A stretch of DNA of 64,000 nucleotides from Zerene cesonia. Lineage: Eukaryota; Arthropoda; Insecta; Lepidoptera; Pieridae. Made by a program: the position numbers and the translations under genes. How positions within the stretch are numbered: position 1 is the stretch's first letter; each line of letters opens with the position of its first letter. This document shows, piece after piece, positions 36,401 through 46,866 of the stretch. The notes below the pieces were generated by a model. The model had not been told where the DNA came from. It searched no databases and saw only the letters and a program-made list of their open reading frames with translations. Where the stretch lies: NCBI RefSeq assembly GCF_012273895.1, contig NC_052109.1, positions 1,860,001-1,924,000 of the forward strand. The letters run 5' to 3'.

Positions 36401-39400
36401 TCTCGGTCTGGCAGGGCACAGTAGGCTGATCACCTACTTGTCCCTAAAAGAAAATCGATCAGTGAAACAGATGCACATCATCTGCCCCATACCCCACTAG
36501 GGGGACACGGGACTTCACACACACACACCGCCTATTAGAAAACTGGTGATGGTAAAGGGTGATCAAATTTACACTTTTATGAAACATTTGTTATGAAACA
36601 TTTTACACATTGCTAGGTTTCGGCTTCGAAGCAAGCAATTGCTACTAAGTAATTATTGCAAGTATATGCTCTGGCCAATTTTTACATATCCAAAGGTGAC
36701 ACAGGAAGAATGAATTCTGCATATGCATGAATAAAGTCTCACCAATAGAAATAGGTCCATTCTGCACCAGCCACTTGGCCATCTCGGTCTCATTGGAAGA
36801 GATGTTGAGCGCGCTGCGAATATGGACCTTAGATAAGGTCTTGTTATAGGCGCACTTGTCGTCCACGCCCTCGTACGGGTAATCAGATTCCGTCTCTAAG
36901 CCGCCCAGCTGCTCTATTGCTCTGGAAAAAGATTTGGAAAATACATAAATATTAGGCACAAACGGTAAACACTGAAATATTTATTAACTGTTTTATCATC
37001 TAATAAGTTTTACTAATTAGTTTTACGCACTAATCTCAGAAACTATTGGTGCGATTTGAAAGAAAAATATTTAGCTTTATTTTGAAAAAAAAAACGCTTA
37101 AGGTGCTTGCAAAGAAAAAAAATCATCTAAATCGGTTTATCCACTCAAAAGTACTGTGGTAAGGAATTCAATAAAGGAAAATCGAATTGATAGTCTCCTT
37201 TTTTGTGGAGAAGAAAGTCGGTGGATAAATAGATAATCTAACAATGAACATGAAGTTGTAGCCTCGACCTAAATATAATATAAACTAATCATTTCAAGTT
37301 CGTATAAATAGGACAATTTATAAGCTCAATACAGATTTATTATCGACTAGCAGCTAATGACGTGTTAACCGCATCTCTTATCAGTCGTCATTTATTGGTA
37401 CATTTGGCTACATAATTTGGCCGCACGGTAAACAAACAGTAATATTGATAAAATACGTTTGTAGAAACACTACTATTTTGTATTATTGTTGTTTTATATT
37501 AGTATTATGTTTTATAAAGCCTTTGCACGTTATACATGTTTTTTTCGTAATTTTAATGTTTAATGTGTGCAATAAAGAATATTTCATTTCATTTCATTTC
37601 GTACAGAGTTAAAACTACCTAATAAAAAGTAAAAAACTATATATCATGTTTGTCCCAGTATCGAAAAGTTCAAGCCAGTCAGTTGTTTTGAAAGTGCGCA
37701 CTGTACCTGCGTGTCATGCGGATGCACACAGACACATCAAGAGCTAGTCTATACCTAAAATTCGCACAGTCCGTTTCGGTTCAAAGATATTTCTACACCG
37801 CAATGAGAAATAACCATTATTTGTACTAAGTATAAATACACTTAAGTTCGATATTAGTAAGGAGGGTTTTTAGTTTATTTTTGAATACATTTATCGATAA
37901 CGCTCTTTTACGGTACGATGACTGCACAATGCAAGTCAGCGTATCTTGGTAAGATACCGATTTAGGGTCGATGGCGTGATCGAACGATCAGTCCATATCA
38001 CCTCCGTGTCGCGTTCGTTCATTTCACATTAACATTAATTAGTGCATAATGTATTAAATTATAGATATTATATTTATAGTTAATAATTTCATTATATAAC
38101 AACACAGCTATAAATATTTTAAGTTTTTTGCTACAAAATCCGTAGAACTAGGATTATAACTACTTGATACACTATAATAGATACTAGGTAAGATTACCTA
38201 TAAGCATTATCAGGGAGGCCTCCATTGCAGCCCTCGTCCAGTTTGTCACAGTCCACTAATTCTTGCTCTGACAGCGATACAAGCTCCCCCGTTTGAATCT
38301 TCCACTGACCCTCGATATTCCCTGATAAAAAATATAACAACCTTTACGTGTATCAATATGAAATTGATTTAACTACTTCGAATCAATTCAATCGAAATGT
38401 TTCTTCTATATTTCTTATCTGACTTAAATGTTCTACTCCTTTCTCCTTTCGGAAAATACATAAAATATAACCGTACTCTTATGGCCAATTTTGCTAATAA
38501 CAAATTAAAAACGCGGTTAATCGAACTCAGTTTCTAAAATTATACACGAAGGGTTCCAAAATTAAAATTATTCAAGATTTTTCATTCGAACCGTAAGGGT
38601 TTGAAACATATTTCCTGAGTCTGTGTTCCCCCGACGAGTACAATCTGGAGGTCTTCAAGAGAAGAGTGAACAGATACTTTCTAGGGAAGCGCGCTCCATC
38701 TTACGACCACATCTCAGCGTACCATCAGGCGAGATCGTGGTCAAGAGCTGCTCTATCATGAATAAAAAAAAAATTACCTGTTACGCTGAATGCCCAACAG
38801 CTTCCGCAAGATCCTTGATTTTTCACGTTGGTTACAGCGCCATGATCCCTCCAGTCAAACTTGTCGGGTAGTTTAACATCTGGAATATCTGCTTTTCTAA
38901 AAGGTATTTGGTTTGGATCTCTGAGACTGAGTTTTAAACCCAAATATTTTTTCGCGAATTCTTCATAAGATAGATCTGTGAATCTAGTCACAGCGTATCT
39001 AGCCGTCCCTTGTTCGCGGATATTGAATTCGTGGATTCTCCGTACATTATCTTTGAAAATTTCAAAACGCTTCAGCATTTCGTCGTGATTGTTCATATAA
39101 TCTGGTCTATAAGTAGTTATAAAATCATAAAAAAGACGTTCAGCTTGTACGTGCCGATACAACTCTGTGGTTGCTCCGTCTTGGAAATCACAAGACACAC
39201 GGTAGTTGGGAGGATGCTCTGTCCAAGGTCTTATCCAAACATTTACTCTACAAAATTTGTTTAAACCCATATTTGAGACTAATTCGCAGGTATCATTCAT
39301 ACTCAATGCTGGACAATTAGTATTACCAACTTCAATTTTCATACGATAATGTACACCAGCAATTGTTTGCTTTTCCATCGAAAATATTCTAATAACTTTT

Positions 39401-42400
39401 TGACGAAGAGGATTCGGATATTTTGCCTCAATATGTTTCAAAGCCTGCTTCGCTAGTTGCATCGCATGTTCTGGATTTTCAAATTCAACATGCGCTTCAA
39501 TAGGAGTTTCATCGTCTTGACAATTAACGTCAATCTGTTTACCGTTATCTAGCCATAGTCTTTCCCAAATAGTTGAAATGCAATGCCTACGAGGCAAATG
39601 TTCAAGAAAGGCGCAATTAGTAATATTTTCAACCCATTCATATTTTAAACAAGACGTATATCCAACATCAAAATCGATAGTTGTAACTCGACCACTTGTT
39701 ATCTTAGATGAATAACTATTAATTTGTAATACCCGTTGTTTAAACTTATGTATAGAACTCATTTCAAGTTTTTCTAAGGATTCCTTGACTAAATGTTGTA
39801 TAGTTATTTCATCTGATGTAGCATTTGTAGAACTCAATGTCACGGCCCGCTTTTTTCTCATGACATTGGGAAACATGCAATTTACGTTGAGTTTCTTAAT
39901 TTTATTGCTGTAAGGCGCCAACCATATGTGAGATGTACAAGTTTTATATGGCCTTGTGGTGTCAATATCGCAATTAGGATACTGTTTCAAATCAACATCT
40001 TTTGAACAATTTGTAAATCCTAACATAAAATTAACTTTCGTTGGATCTCTAGAGTCAAGACTAGGTATTACATTAGGTTCTCCTAAATTAATAATTTTAG
40101 TTTTAATTTTCGGCGAAGCTTCCAGCTCTTTAATCGAAGCTTCAATGAATGATCTGGTAGATATACCAGTTACAGTCTCAAATTCTTTTTCATCATTACA
40201 GACAACATGTATTTGTTGTATAACAAGTTCATCATCTGGAGAAGGCCAAATACGAACGAGACATAACTTATGGTACATTCCGGGTAATTCTTCACATTGA
40301 GTCAAGTCTGTATCATCTTGATTACGCAAGCAAAATGTATAAGCTGTTTCGATGTACATTCTAACCATATTTACATCCATTATCGTTCCGCTTTGAAATG
40401 AATGAATTGTGATCATTTTCTGTAAATTGTTTGTATCTGACTTTTCATTAATCAGTTGTATAGCACGGTCTGCATAATAATACTTAGTATCCTCATCTAT
40501 ATAATCTTCTTCTGCTTGTCTTTTCTCACGAATTTTTTTGTTAGGTTGTATTGGTCCTTCCAATAGTATTTTATTATTCTCATCATTTGCATGTCCTTTT
40601 TTGGAAATCTCACTGTAAACATGTCGTTTTTTCCTATCATTTTCTTCACTATCCTCGTTTTCATCACCTTCATAACAATCTACAGTTATTTCTTTATTGT
40701 TTAACCAGGGCCGATCCCATACTTTAGAATGACAATAAAGAATCGCATCTTCTGTTTTACGACAATTTTTTATTTTACTGGGACATGATTTTCTTGCAGC
40801 AATGAAATCTATTTTATAAATAATTCCAGAAACCACTTGTTTATAAACTCTCTTCACTGAAATAACTTCGTGCTTTGCTCTGATTTTCTTTAATAGTTGA
40901 TATTTTCGCAACGATTCTTTGGCTAGATAGATAAATCGAGGATCCAATGGATTTTCTTCACTCTTACCACCTCTTAAAGTTCTCTTCGTTCTAAATTTTT
41001 TCTCAAAAGTTTGGCATGTAACATGAGTTATTTCTTTTTTCTTCATCCACGGTCGATCCCATATTTCTGAATGACATGTGATGACATTCCCTTGCCCAGT
41101 TGCTTCAAAATCAATTTTTGTTAAAGTACCTGCTACTACCTGAGTTGTTACTTTGTTTACTTGTATTTNNNNNNNNNNNNNNNNNNNNNNNNNNNNNNNN
41201 NNNNNNNNNNNNNNNNNNNNNNNNNNNNNNNNNNNNNNNNNNNNNNNNNNNNNNNNNNNNNNNNNNNNNNNNNNNNNNNNNNNNNNNNNNNNNNNNNNNN
41301 NNNNNNNNNNNNNNNNNNNNNNNNNNNNNNNNNNNNNNNNNNNNNNNNNNNNNNNNNNNNNNNNNNNNNNNNNNNNNNNNNNNNNNNNNNNNNNNNNNNN
41401 NNNNNNNNNNNNNNNNNNNNNNNNNNNNNNNNNNNNNNNNNNNNNNNNNNNNNNNNNNNNNNNNNNNNNNNNNNNNNNNNNNNNNNNNNNNNNNNNNNNN
41501 NNNNNNNNNNNNNNNNNNNNNNNNNNNNNNNNNNNNNNNNNNNNNNNNNNNNNNNNNNNNNNNNNNNNNNNNNNNNNNNNNNNNNNNNNNNNNNNNNNNN
41601 NNNNNNNNNNNNNNNNNNNNNNNNNNNNNNNNNNNNNNNNNNNNNNNNNNNNNNNNNNNNNNNNNNNNNNNNNNNNNNNNNNNNNNNNNNNNNNNNNNNN
41701 NNNNNNNNNNNNNNNNNNNNNNNNNNNNNNNNNNNNNNNNNNNNNNNNNNNNNNNNNNNNNNNNNNNNNNNNNNNNNNNNNNNNNNNNNNNNNNNNNNNN
41801 NNNNNNNNNNNNNNNNNNNNNNNNNNNNNNNNNNNNNNNNNNNNNNNNNNNNNNNNNNNNNNNNNNNNNNNNNNNNNNNNNNNNNNNNNNNNNNNNNNNN
41901 NNNNNNNNNNNNNNNNNNNNNNNNNNNNNNNNNNNNNNNNNNNNNNNNNNNNNNNNNNNNNNNNNNNNNNNNNNNNNNNNNNNNNNNNNNNNNNNNNNNN
42001 NNNNNNNNNNNNNNNNNNNNNNNNNNNNNNNNNNNNNNNNNNNNNNNNNNNNNNNNNNNNNNNNNNNNNNNNNNNNNNNNNNNNNNNNNNNNNNNNNNNN
42101 NNNNNNNNNNNNNNNNNNNNNNNNNNNNNNNNNNNNNNNNNNNNNNNNNNNNNNNNNNNNNNNNNNNNATTGTCAGTTTTACATGTAACGTTATACTCCT
42201 TTTTCTTCAACCAAGGTCGATCCCAAACTGCAGAATGACATGTGATGACATTTCCTTGCCCAGTTGCTTCGAATTCAATTTTTGTTAAAGTACCTGCTAC
42301 AACCTGAGTTGTTACTTTCTTTACTTGTAATCTTTCATACTGTTGAGACGCCCCAGAAGTCAAAAAGTAGTTATTTAAAGATTCTTTTGCTAAATTTAAA

Positions 42401-45400
42401 TATATGGGATCATTGGGGTCCTTTGTTGACACTCCTCCCAATAATTGGGTAAAACGTTTACGTCTCGAATTATTAACAAGTATATTTTTACTGTTACAAG
42501 ACACATTGAGCTGACGCCCATCTTCCAACCAAGGTCTATCCCAAATTACTGCTTGACATTTTCGTGGAGGTTCATTGTTCAATGGGCATGAATCCTCATC
42601 AATATCATTTTCTGTATCAGTTATACATGTTGTATAACCCACAAGGAAATTAATTTCAGTTAAAAGGCCGGCAAAAATTTGAGTAGTAATAGAGTTTATT
42701 TGTAGTACTCTTTGCTTATTATGTTGGTTTGAATCTAGCTCAATTTGTTTTAGGGCTTGTTGAACCATTTCCGCGATTACAGGATCATTATGATTTTGGT
42801 TGAAATTTTGTCTTTCTTTGGATTTTGAAAAGGTCTCTTCCGTATTTCTTGGAGTACAAGTAGTAGTCATATCCTTTTCTTTCAGGGAATATCTTTCAAA
42901 CACGATGATTTCACAAATATTAGAACCCAAAGAATTTAAGATGGTACACTTATCCCTTTTCTTAAAAGATAAAGTTTTATTACAATTTGTAAATACAATT
43001 TCAATCAAAACTTTCGTAAATGCACCAGATCCTCTTCGTGTTGTAGCAGCAAGAACCTGCTTCAAACTAATGGCGTTTGAATTTAATGAATCACTTTCAA
43101 TTTTTTTTATTGCTTTATCTATCATTTTTTTAAGAAGTGGGTCATCTAATGGAACTGCCATTGATTTACCCATGGAAGAGGGATTCTCGACGTCATCGTA
43201 ACAAAATGTAGTTAAAATATGTGGCGATTCCCCATCAATACTCTCAATCACGCCATTACAAATTTTAGCTCTTTTTATTTGATCATCACAATATAATTTA
43301 TCACACGGTATTATAACACGGGCTTGTATATAAAAGAAATGTTGGTAGTTTTCATTTTCTTCTTCTGCGCTTATTACTTCTTGCAAATATCTGTTTTTAA
43401 TTTCCAAATCTATTTCGTTTAAATAATCAACCATATTTTGAGCCAAGGAATAAATAAAATTTGCGTTATTTAAATTTTCTTTGAGTTTATGAAATTTTTC
43501 AACAATGGCCAATACCTTTAAATCATTATAGAAACTTCTTTTTGCACGCTGCGACTTGTCTACTGCATTAAAATCAAAACCAGCCGAATTAAAAAAATTT
43601 ATTAAATCATCAACAGCTTTTTTTTTTTCATCAGTTAAAAATTGTAGTGGTCTCTGATTTTCAGCATGGTTTTCTACAAATTGTACTTTACCATAGTTAG
43701 GCATTGCATCTAAATCCTTAACATGTTGAGATTTCACATCATCTGGATTGAATAAGTTTGGATGATATTGTACAGAAGATTTAGAAGATTCCGTTTCCTT
43801 ATAGGGAATTATTTGTTCTTCTATATTTTTAACTACCTCATCAGGTATAATTTTACTTTTACTTGGCTGTGCATCTAATGCTGAATTAGCTTTAGCATGA
43901 ATATATTCACCGTGATCTGCATTATTTGAATTTGGCATTGCATTATCATGATTATCAGTTATTTCTTCACCATCATCACCAAATTGCCATTGTTCTGTAC
44001 AGTTATTTGATGTGATGGCTCGGTATTTTGATCCATCAGGATATTTTATCCAAGTTTTTTCAAGGATTGATATTTTGCATGGAACATTTTCATTACAGAA
44101 TTCTTCAGGTGGTGTACAGTTATTAAAGATGACGTTTAAAGTGAGGGTGTATTTAATACCATTAACGACCTGAAAGAGAAGGACAAAATTAACACTTGTA
44201 ATTAAGAACAAGCCTGTATATTATATGGACTTAGACAAGTTTTAAGCACCTGAACTTGTCTTTCAACATCAACAATATCTCTAAGAGTGTGTTTAGTGGC
44301 AGGTTCATGTTTATCAAGGTGTTTCACCGCTAGCAATGCAAGCTCTTCCACTCCTGGTGCATTAGGATTAACATGATCGGCACAACCAGCACACGACGCA
44401 TTTGAGTAGCGACGCGGTACTGCTATAAACTGTTCCCCTGATGTTACCTAGAAAAATATTTTTTCATGTAGTTTAATAAATTTTACTCTTTGGGTGACCA
44501 AAACATTGTTTTATATTTGATATCTAATAAGAAGTTACAAATAAATAATATTTTATTCACACTTTCATTTCAATAATGTACACTAATTTATATCATATAC
44601 AGACACTCATCACCAAAAAATATATCGATAATTTTAATGTAATTCTCATGTTGGATTAGTCTGCTGTATAGCAGCAAACCGTCCGGTCTAAAATGTTCGA
44701 ACTAGACCAAAATTTAAATGGGTCCATATCGCGGGCAATTGTTATTCGAAAAATAAAAGATATTAGGACATTGTGTCAACTTACAAATTTCAATTATGTT
44801 TTTGTGACTTATATTTTAAAAAAGTAACTCAAGAAAAATATTTTTAATTGTTTTATGGAAAAATACCTACAAGTAAATTAGTGTACTCTGCCTAAACTAT
44901 TTTTATAGAAAAGATCAATATGTAATTTAGTAATAATGACAATGTAAATAAATAAATCCTTAATGATAGTGAAATTAAAACTAACAAGCAAATTCCAAAT
45001 GAAGAATTCTACACATAAACATAGAAACAATGTAAACAATTAACATGCCCTACCATAGGCATACTTTTTATTTACCAATAATGTCAGTAAACAAACATCA
45101 GAAACAATCGTAACTAAATTGGCCAAAAATGTTTTCCAAAACATGCATATTAGCATATAACAGGGTCATAAACAATAAAACTCTACTTCAGTAATATTGT
45201 TAATAAATATAAAAAAGCATGCAATTGTGTGTACAACAAGGGATATTGTAATAAATACTGTTACATTCCATACAGGTTCTTAACTTTGAGTTGCAGAAAT
45301 ATTCCTGTATTTTATTATTACTATTCTATACTTCTGCTATGTAATGCTGGGAACATTGTATAAAACAAAATTGCTTCCAGCTGTCTATATGCACATATCT

Positions 45401-46866
45401 TAAAAACATTGTCATCTATTTATATTCAGTATAGGATATAATATAACATGCTAATTTGATAGTCTGAGTCTAATGAGTTTTGTTTGACAATTTATATTCA
45501 ACTGGTGTCACCTAAATAATATAGAATGAAATAAAAACAATTATTTCAATACAAACCCCTTCAGGCTGTTCTTCGTTATCAAGATGTATTGGTTCATGAA
45601 GAGGAACAGTTGTATCAGGATCTTCTATATTTGGTTCATTGTTAACATTGGGTGTAGTTACATCTTGCACTTCTTGGCATTGTGGTTGATTCTGAACTGA
45701 TATGCCAGCTTCCAGAAGATCAATGATATCTGCTGTACATTGCACCGTTTTTCTGCCATACAGTTGTTCCTCGTCACCCCCTTGCAGTGCAACCTCTATG
45801 TGAATAACATCACTATTTGGTTCCTGTTAAAAATCCAGAATGTACTTCATTTATTATATATAAAAATGAATCCCTATTTCTTTAGGTCACACCATCAGAT
45901 GTGAACTACTGGACCTATTTTGAAAATTCTTTCAGCATTAAAAAACTGCAATAACACTGAGTGACATAGGCTATATCTGTAACACGGGTTAAACAGGGGC
46001 AAACAACTTTCTTTGCTTTCACTTTTAAATAAATAATAAGTTTTTGCCATTTCATCATCCACGGTAGTCTGTTTGGTATGTAAATCTAATATAGCAAAAT
46101 AAATCTGTATAATTATGAATATCATAAGTATGAATCCATTAAGTAAAATATTATTTGAAAAATAAAAATAAATTCGTACTTAAAACATTTAAGTAAAAAT
46201 TTCAAGTAAGTTAAAAATTTCTAAAAATACATAAAATCAAATGTTTATTGGAAACATCAGATTACCAAGTAACTATTTAATTAAATATTAATAAATTTCC
46301 CATTGCAATAAAAAAAATTCTAAGTTTTAAAACTTGAAATTTATTAATAAAAAATCATATATCATCACATTGAACAGTAATGCTTTCTTATAAATACTCT
46401 AAACTCTAAAATATAAAGGTATGTTAAGACTGTATCATCAACCTGAACCCGTCATAACATGAAATAAATATTAGATTATAAAATGATTGAATAACACCAA
46501 CAATGTTAATGAAATATCTCATCAAAGGTCAAAATATCATTAGTATATCATTTAAGTATAATAATTTTTCTCTTTTTAAATATTTATGTGTTTCAAATTC
46601 AAAAATTCAATTATATGAGTTGCAAAAATCTTAATAGTACATAAATGGTAAATTGGCTGCATCTTGATCTTCTGTACAATGGGTTTACTTACTTGCTGCG
46701 CATTTTGTAGGGTACCCTCGTCGTAAACATAAGGATGGTTGGGTAGGTTATTTAAGAAATCTATAAATCCATTTAAAATCTTATTTTTCTTTTCTACAGT
46801 TATATCCGAGGAACAAACTATAATGAGGAGATATTGTATAAATAAAAACGCAATTAACTTGACCAT
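33298..46866 (-). CDS. Secreted multicystatin-cathepsin F polyprotein (C1A cysteine protease)
   Basis: Eight exons join in frame: 46866-46693, 45823-45557, 44447-44250, 44169-38778 (contains gap 4), 38321-38198, 36921-36743, 34311-34195, 33443-33298, all GT-AG. The product is 2198 residues if the gap is taken as 1000 nt. Order: signal peptide (residues 1-20), linker, tandem cystatin-like modules, I29 propeptide (starting AERLFYDF), mature papain-family protease from about LPDKFDWRDHGAV. The catalytic triad is complete: Cys about 2004 in QGSCGSCWAF, His about 2140 in LDHGVLIVGYG, Asn about 2166 in IIKNSWG. Cystatins block C1A proteases, so the inhibitors and their protease are made as one precursor. 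One cystatin plus cathepsin F is the usual animal form; the expanded form matches the Manduca multicystatin/cathepsin F gene as I recall it. Expected site: lysosome or secreted to haemolymph. Confidence 0.92.
34195..34311 (-). CDS. Exon 7: cathepsin exon with catalytic His
   Basis: It encodes GINANAMQFYVGGVSHPW then RMLCNPKNLDHGVLIVGYG. The His in LDHGV is the active-site base. The acceptor is GAAAG and the donor GGTAATA; frame matches exons 6 and 8. Confidence 0.92.
36308..36535 (+). mobile_element. tRNA-derived SINE in cathepsin intron 6
   Basis: The head has box-A-like TGGTACAGTGGTTAATGCG and box-B-like GGGTTCAATTCCC; the body has TCTCGGTCTGGCAGGGCACA and ATCTGCCCCATACCCCACTA; it ends in a CA microsatellite. 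It is antisense to the host gene. A diverged reversed copy lies at 20762-20935. Confidence 0.75.
36743..36921 (-). CDS. Exon 6: cathepsin F middle exon
   Basis: It begins by completing an Arg codon (RAIEQLGGLETESDYPYEG) and ends WLVQNGPISIG, both standard C1A segments around the S2 pocket region. Clean GT-AG borders. Confidence 0.92.
37480..37610 (+). repeat. LINE 3' end with ATTTC tail in cathepsin intron 5
   Basis: It ends GTGTGCAATAAAGAATATTT followed by about four CATTT/ATTTC units. An AATAAAG motif followed by a short tandem tail is typical of lepidopteran non-LTR elements. Confidence 0.5.
38198..38321 (-). CDS. Exon 5: cathepsin F exon with EQELVDCD and CNGGLP
   Basis: It encodes GNIEGQWKIQTGELVSLSEQ then ELVDCDKLDEGCNGGLPDNA, the conserved stretch after the catalytic Cys in cathepsins. 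Phase 1 in, phase 2 out. Confidence 0.92.
38600..38773 (+). mobile_element. 3' end of a LINE (ORF2 C-terminus plus poly-A) in intron 4
   Basis: A plus-strand frame reads FPDEYNLEVFKRRVNRYF and then SYDHISAYHQARSWSRAA, which resembles the extreme C-terminus of reverse-transcriptase ORF2 of lepidopteran LINEs. It ends in AATAAAAAAAAAA. The poly-A tail finishes 4-6 nt from the exon 4 splice donor on the opposite strand. Confidence 0.65.
38778..44169 (-). CDS. Exon 4: giant exon with most cystatin modules, I29 domain and catalytic Cys
   Basis: A single exon of 5.4 kb (with a 1000-N gap). Cystatin-like modules are recognised by a helix such as LAKESL or QALKHIE, a QxVxG-type loop, a paired-Cys segment and a WDRPW-type second loop. 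Loops seen in order: QVVNG (spanning the exon 3/4 junction), two degenerate modules, QIFAG (42681-42667), QVVAG (42306-42292), gap, QVVAG (41142-41128), QVVSG, two degenerate modules, KITSG, QTIAG. Dibasic sites QRAKR, RRKR, RTKR, RKKR, REKR and RKKR lie between modules. The exon ends in phase 1 after CGSCWAFSVT. Confidence 0.88.
41169..42168. other. Assembly gap 4 (1000 N) inside cystatin repeats
   Basis: Exactly 1000 N within exon 4. The modules on both sides are nearly identical (shared VTTQVVAGTLTKI and EATGQGNVITCHS), so the gap is probably a collapsed or unresolved tandem repeat. The reading frame happens to remain open across 1000 N, but the true length is unknown. Confidence 0.97.
44250..44447 (-). 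CDS. Exon 3: first canonical cystatin module, N-terminal half
   Basis: It encodes SNASCAGCADHVNPNAPGVE and then ELALLAVKHLDKHEPATKH, the helix of the first cystatin, ending VERQVQ so that the QVVNG loop is split across the 80-bp intron to exon 4. This is the module shared with single-cystatin cathepsin F of other insects. Confidence 0.85.
45557..45823 (-). CDS. Exon 2: acidic linker or degenerate cystatin segment
   Basis: 89 codons, phase 0 at both ends, acceptor TTTTTAACAG and donor GTTTGT. It encodes EPNSDVIHIEVALQGGDEEQ then LYGRKTVQCTADIIDLLEAG, followed by a Pro/Asn/Asp/Glu-rich tail. The first half could be the C-terminal half of a diverged cystatin; the tail is likely disordered. Confidence 0.75.
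45870..46010 (-). repeat. Decayed family A-like repeat in cathepsin intron 1
   Basis: It contains ACTACTGGACCTATTTTGAA, AAATTCTTTCAGCATTA, GACATAGGCTATATCTGTAA and CACGGGTTAAACAGGGGC, degraded forms of the phrases in the reversed copy at 6431-6575. Confidence 0.5.
46693..46866 (-). CDS. Exon 1: signal peptide exon
   Basis: ATG at 46866. A hydrophobic signal sequence MVKLIAFLFIQYLLIIVCSS is followed by 38 residues that could be a partial cystatin helix (LNGFIDFLNNLP). The donor GTAAGT follows GCGCAGCAA; 58 codons, phase 0. Confidence 0.82.

Noticed and set aside
38623..38871. Plus-strand open frame over the exon 4 border
   Set aside because: It is a shifted frame of the LINE fragment running into antisense cathepsin sequence.
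39956..40300. Plus-strand open frames opposite the cystatin exon (also 42800-43201)
   Set aside because: They are antisense shadows of the minus-strand coding exon.
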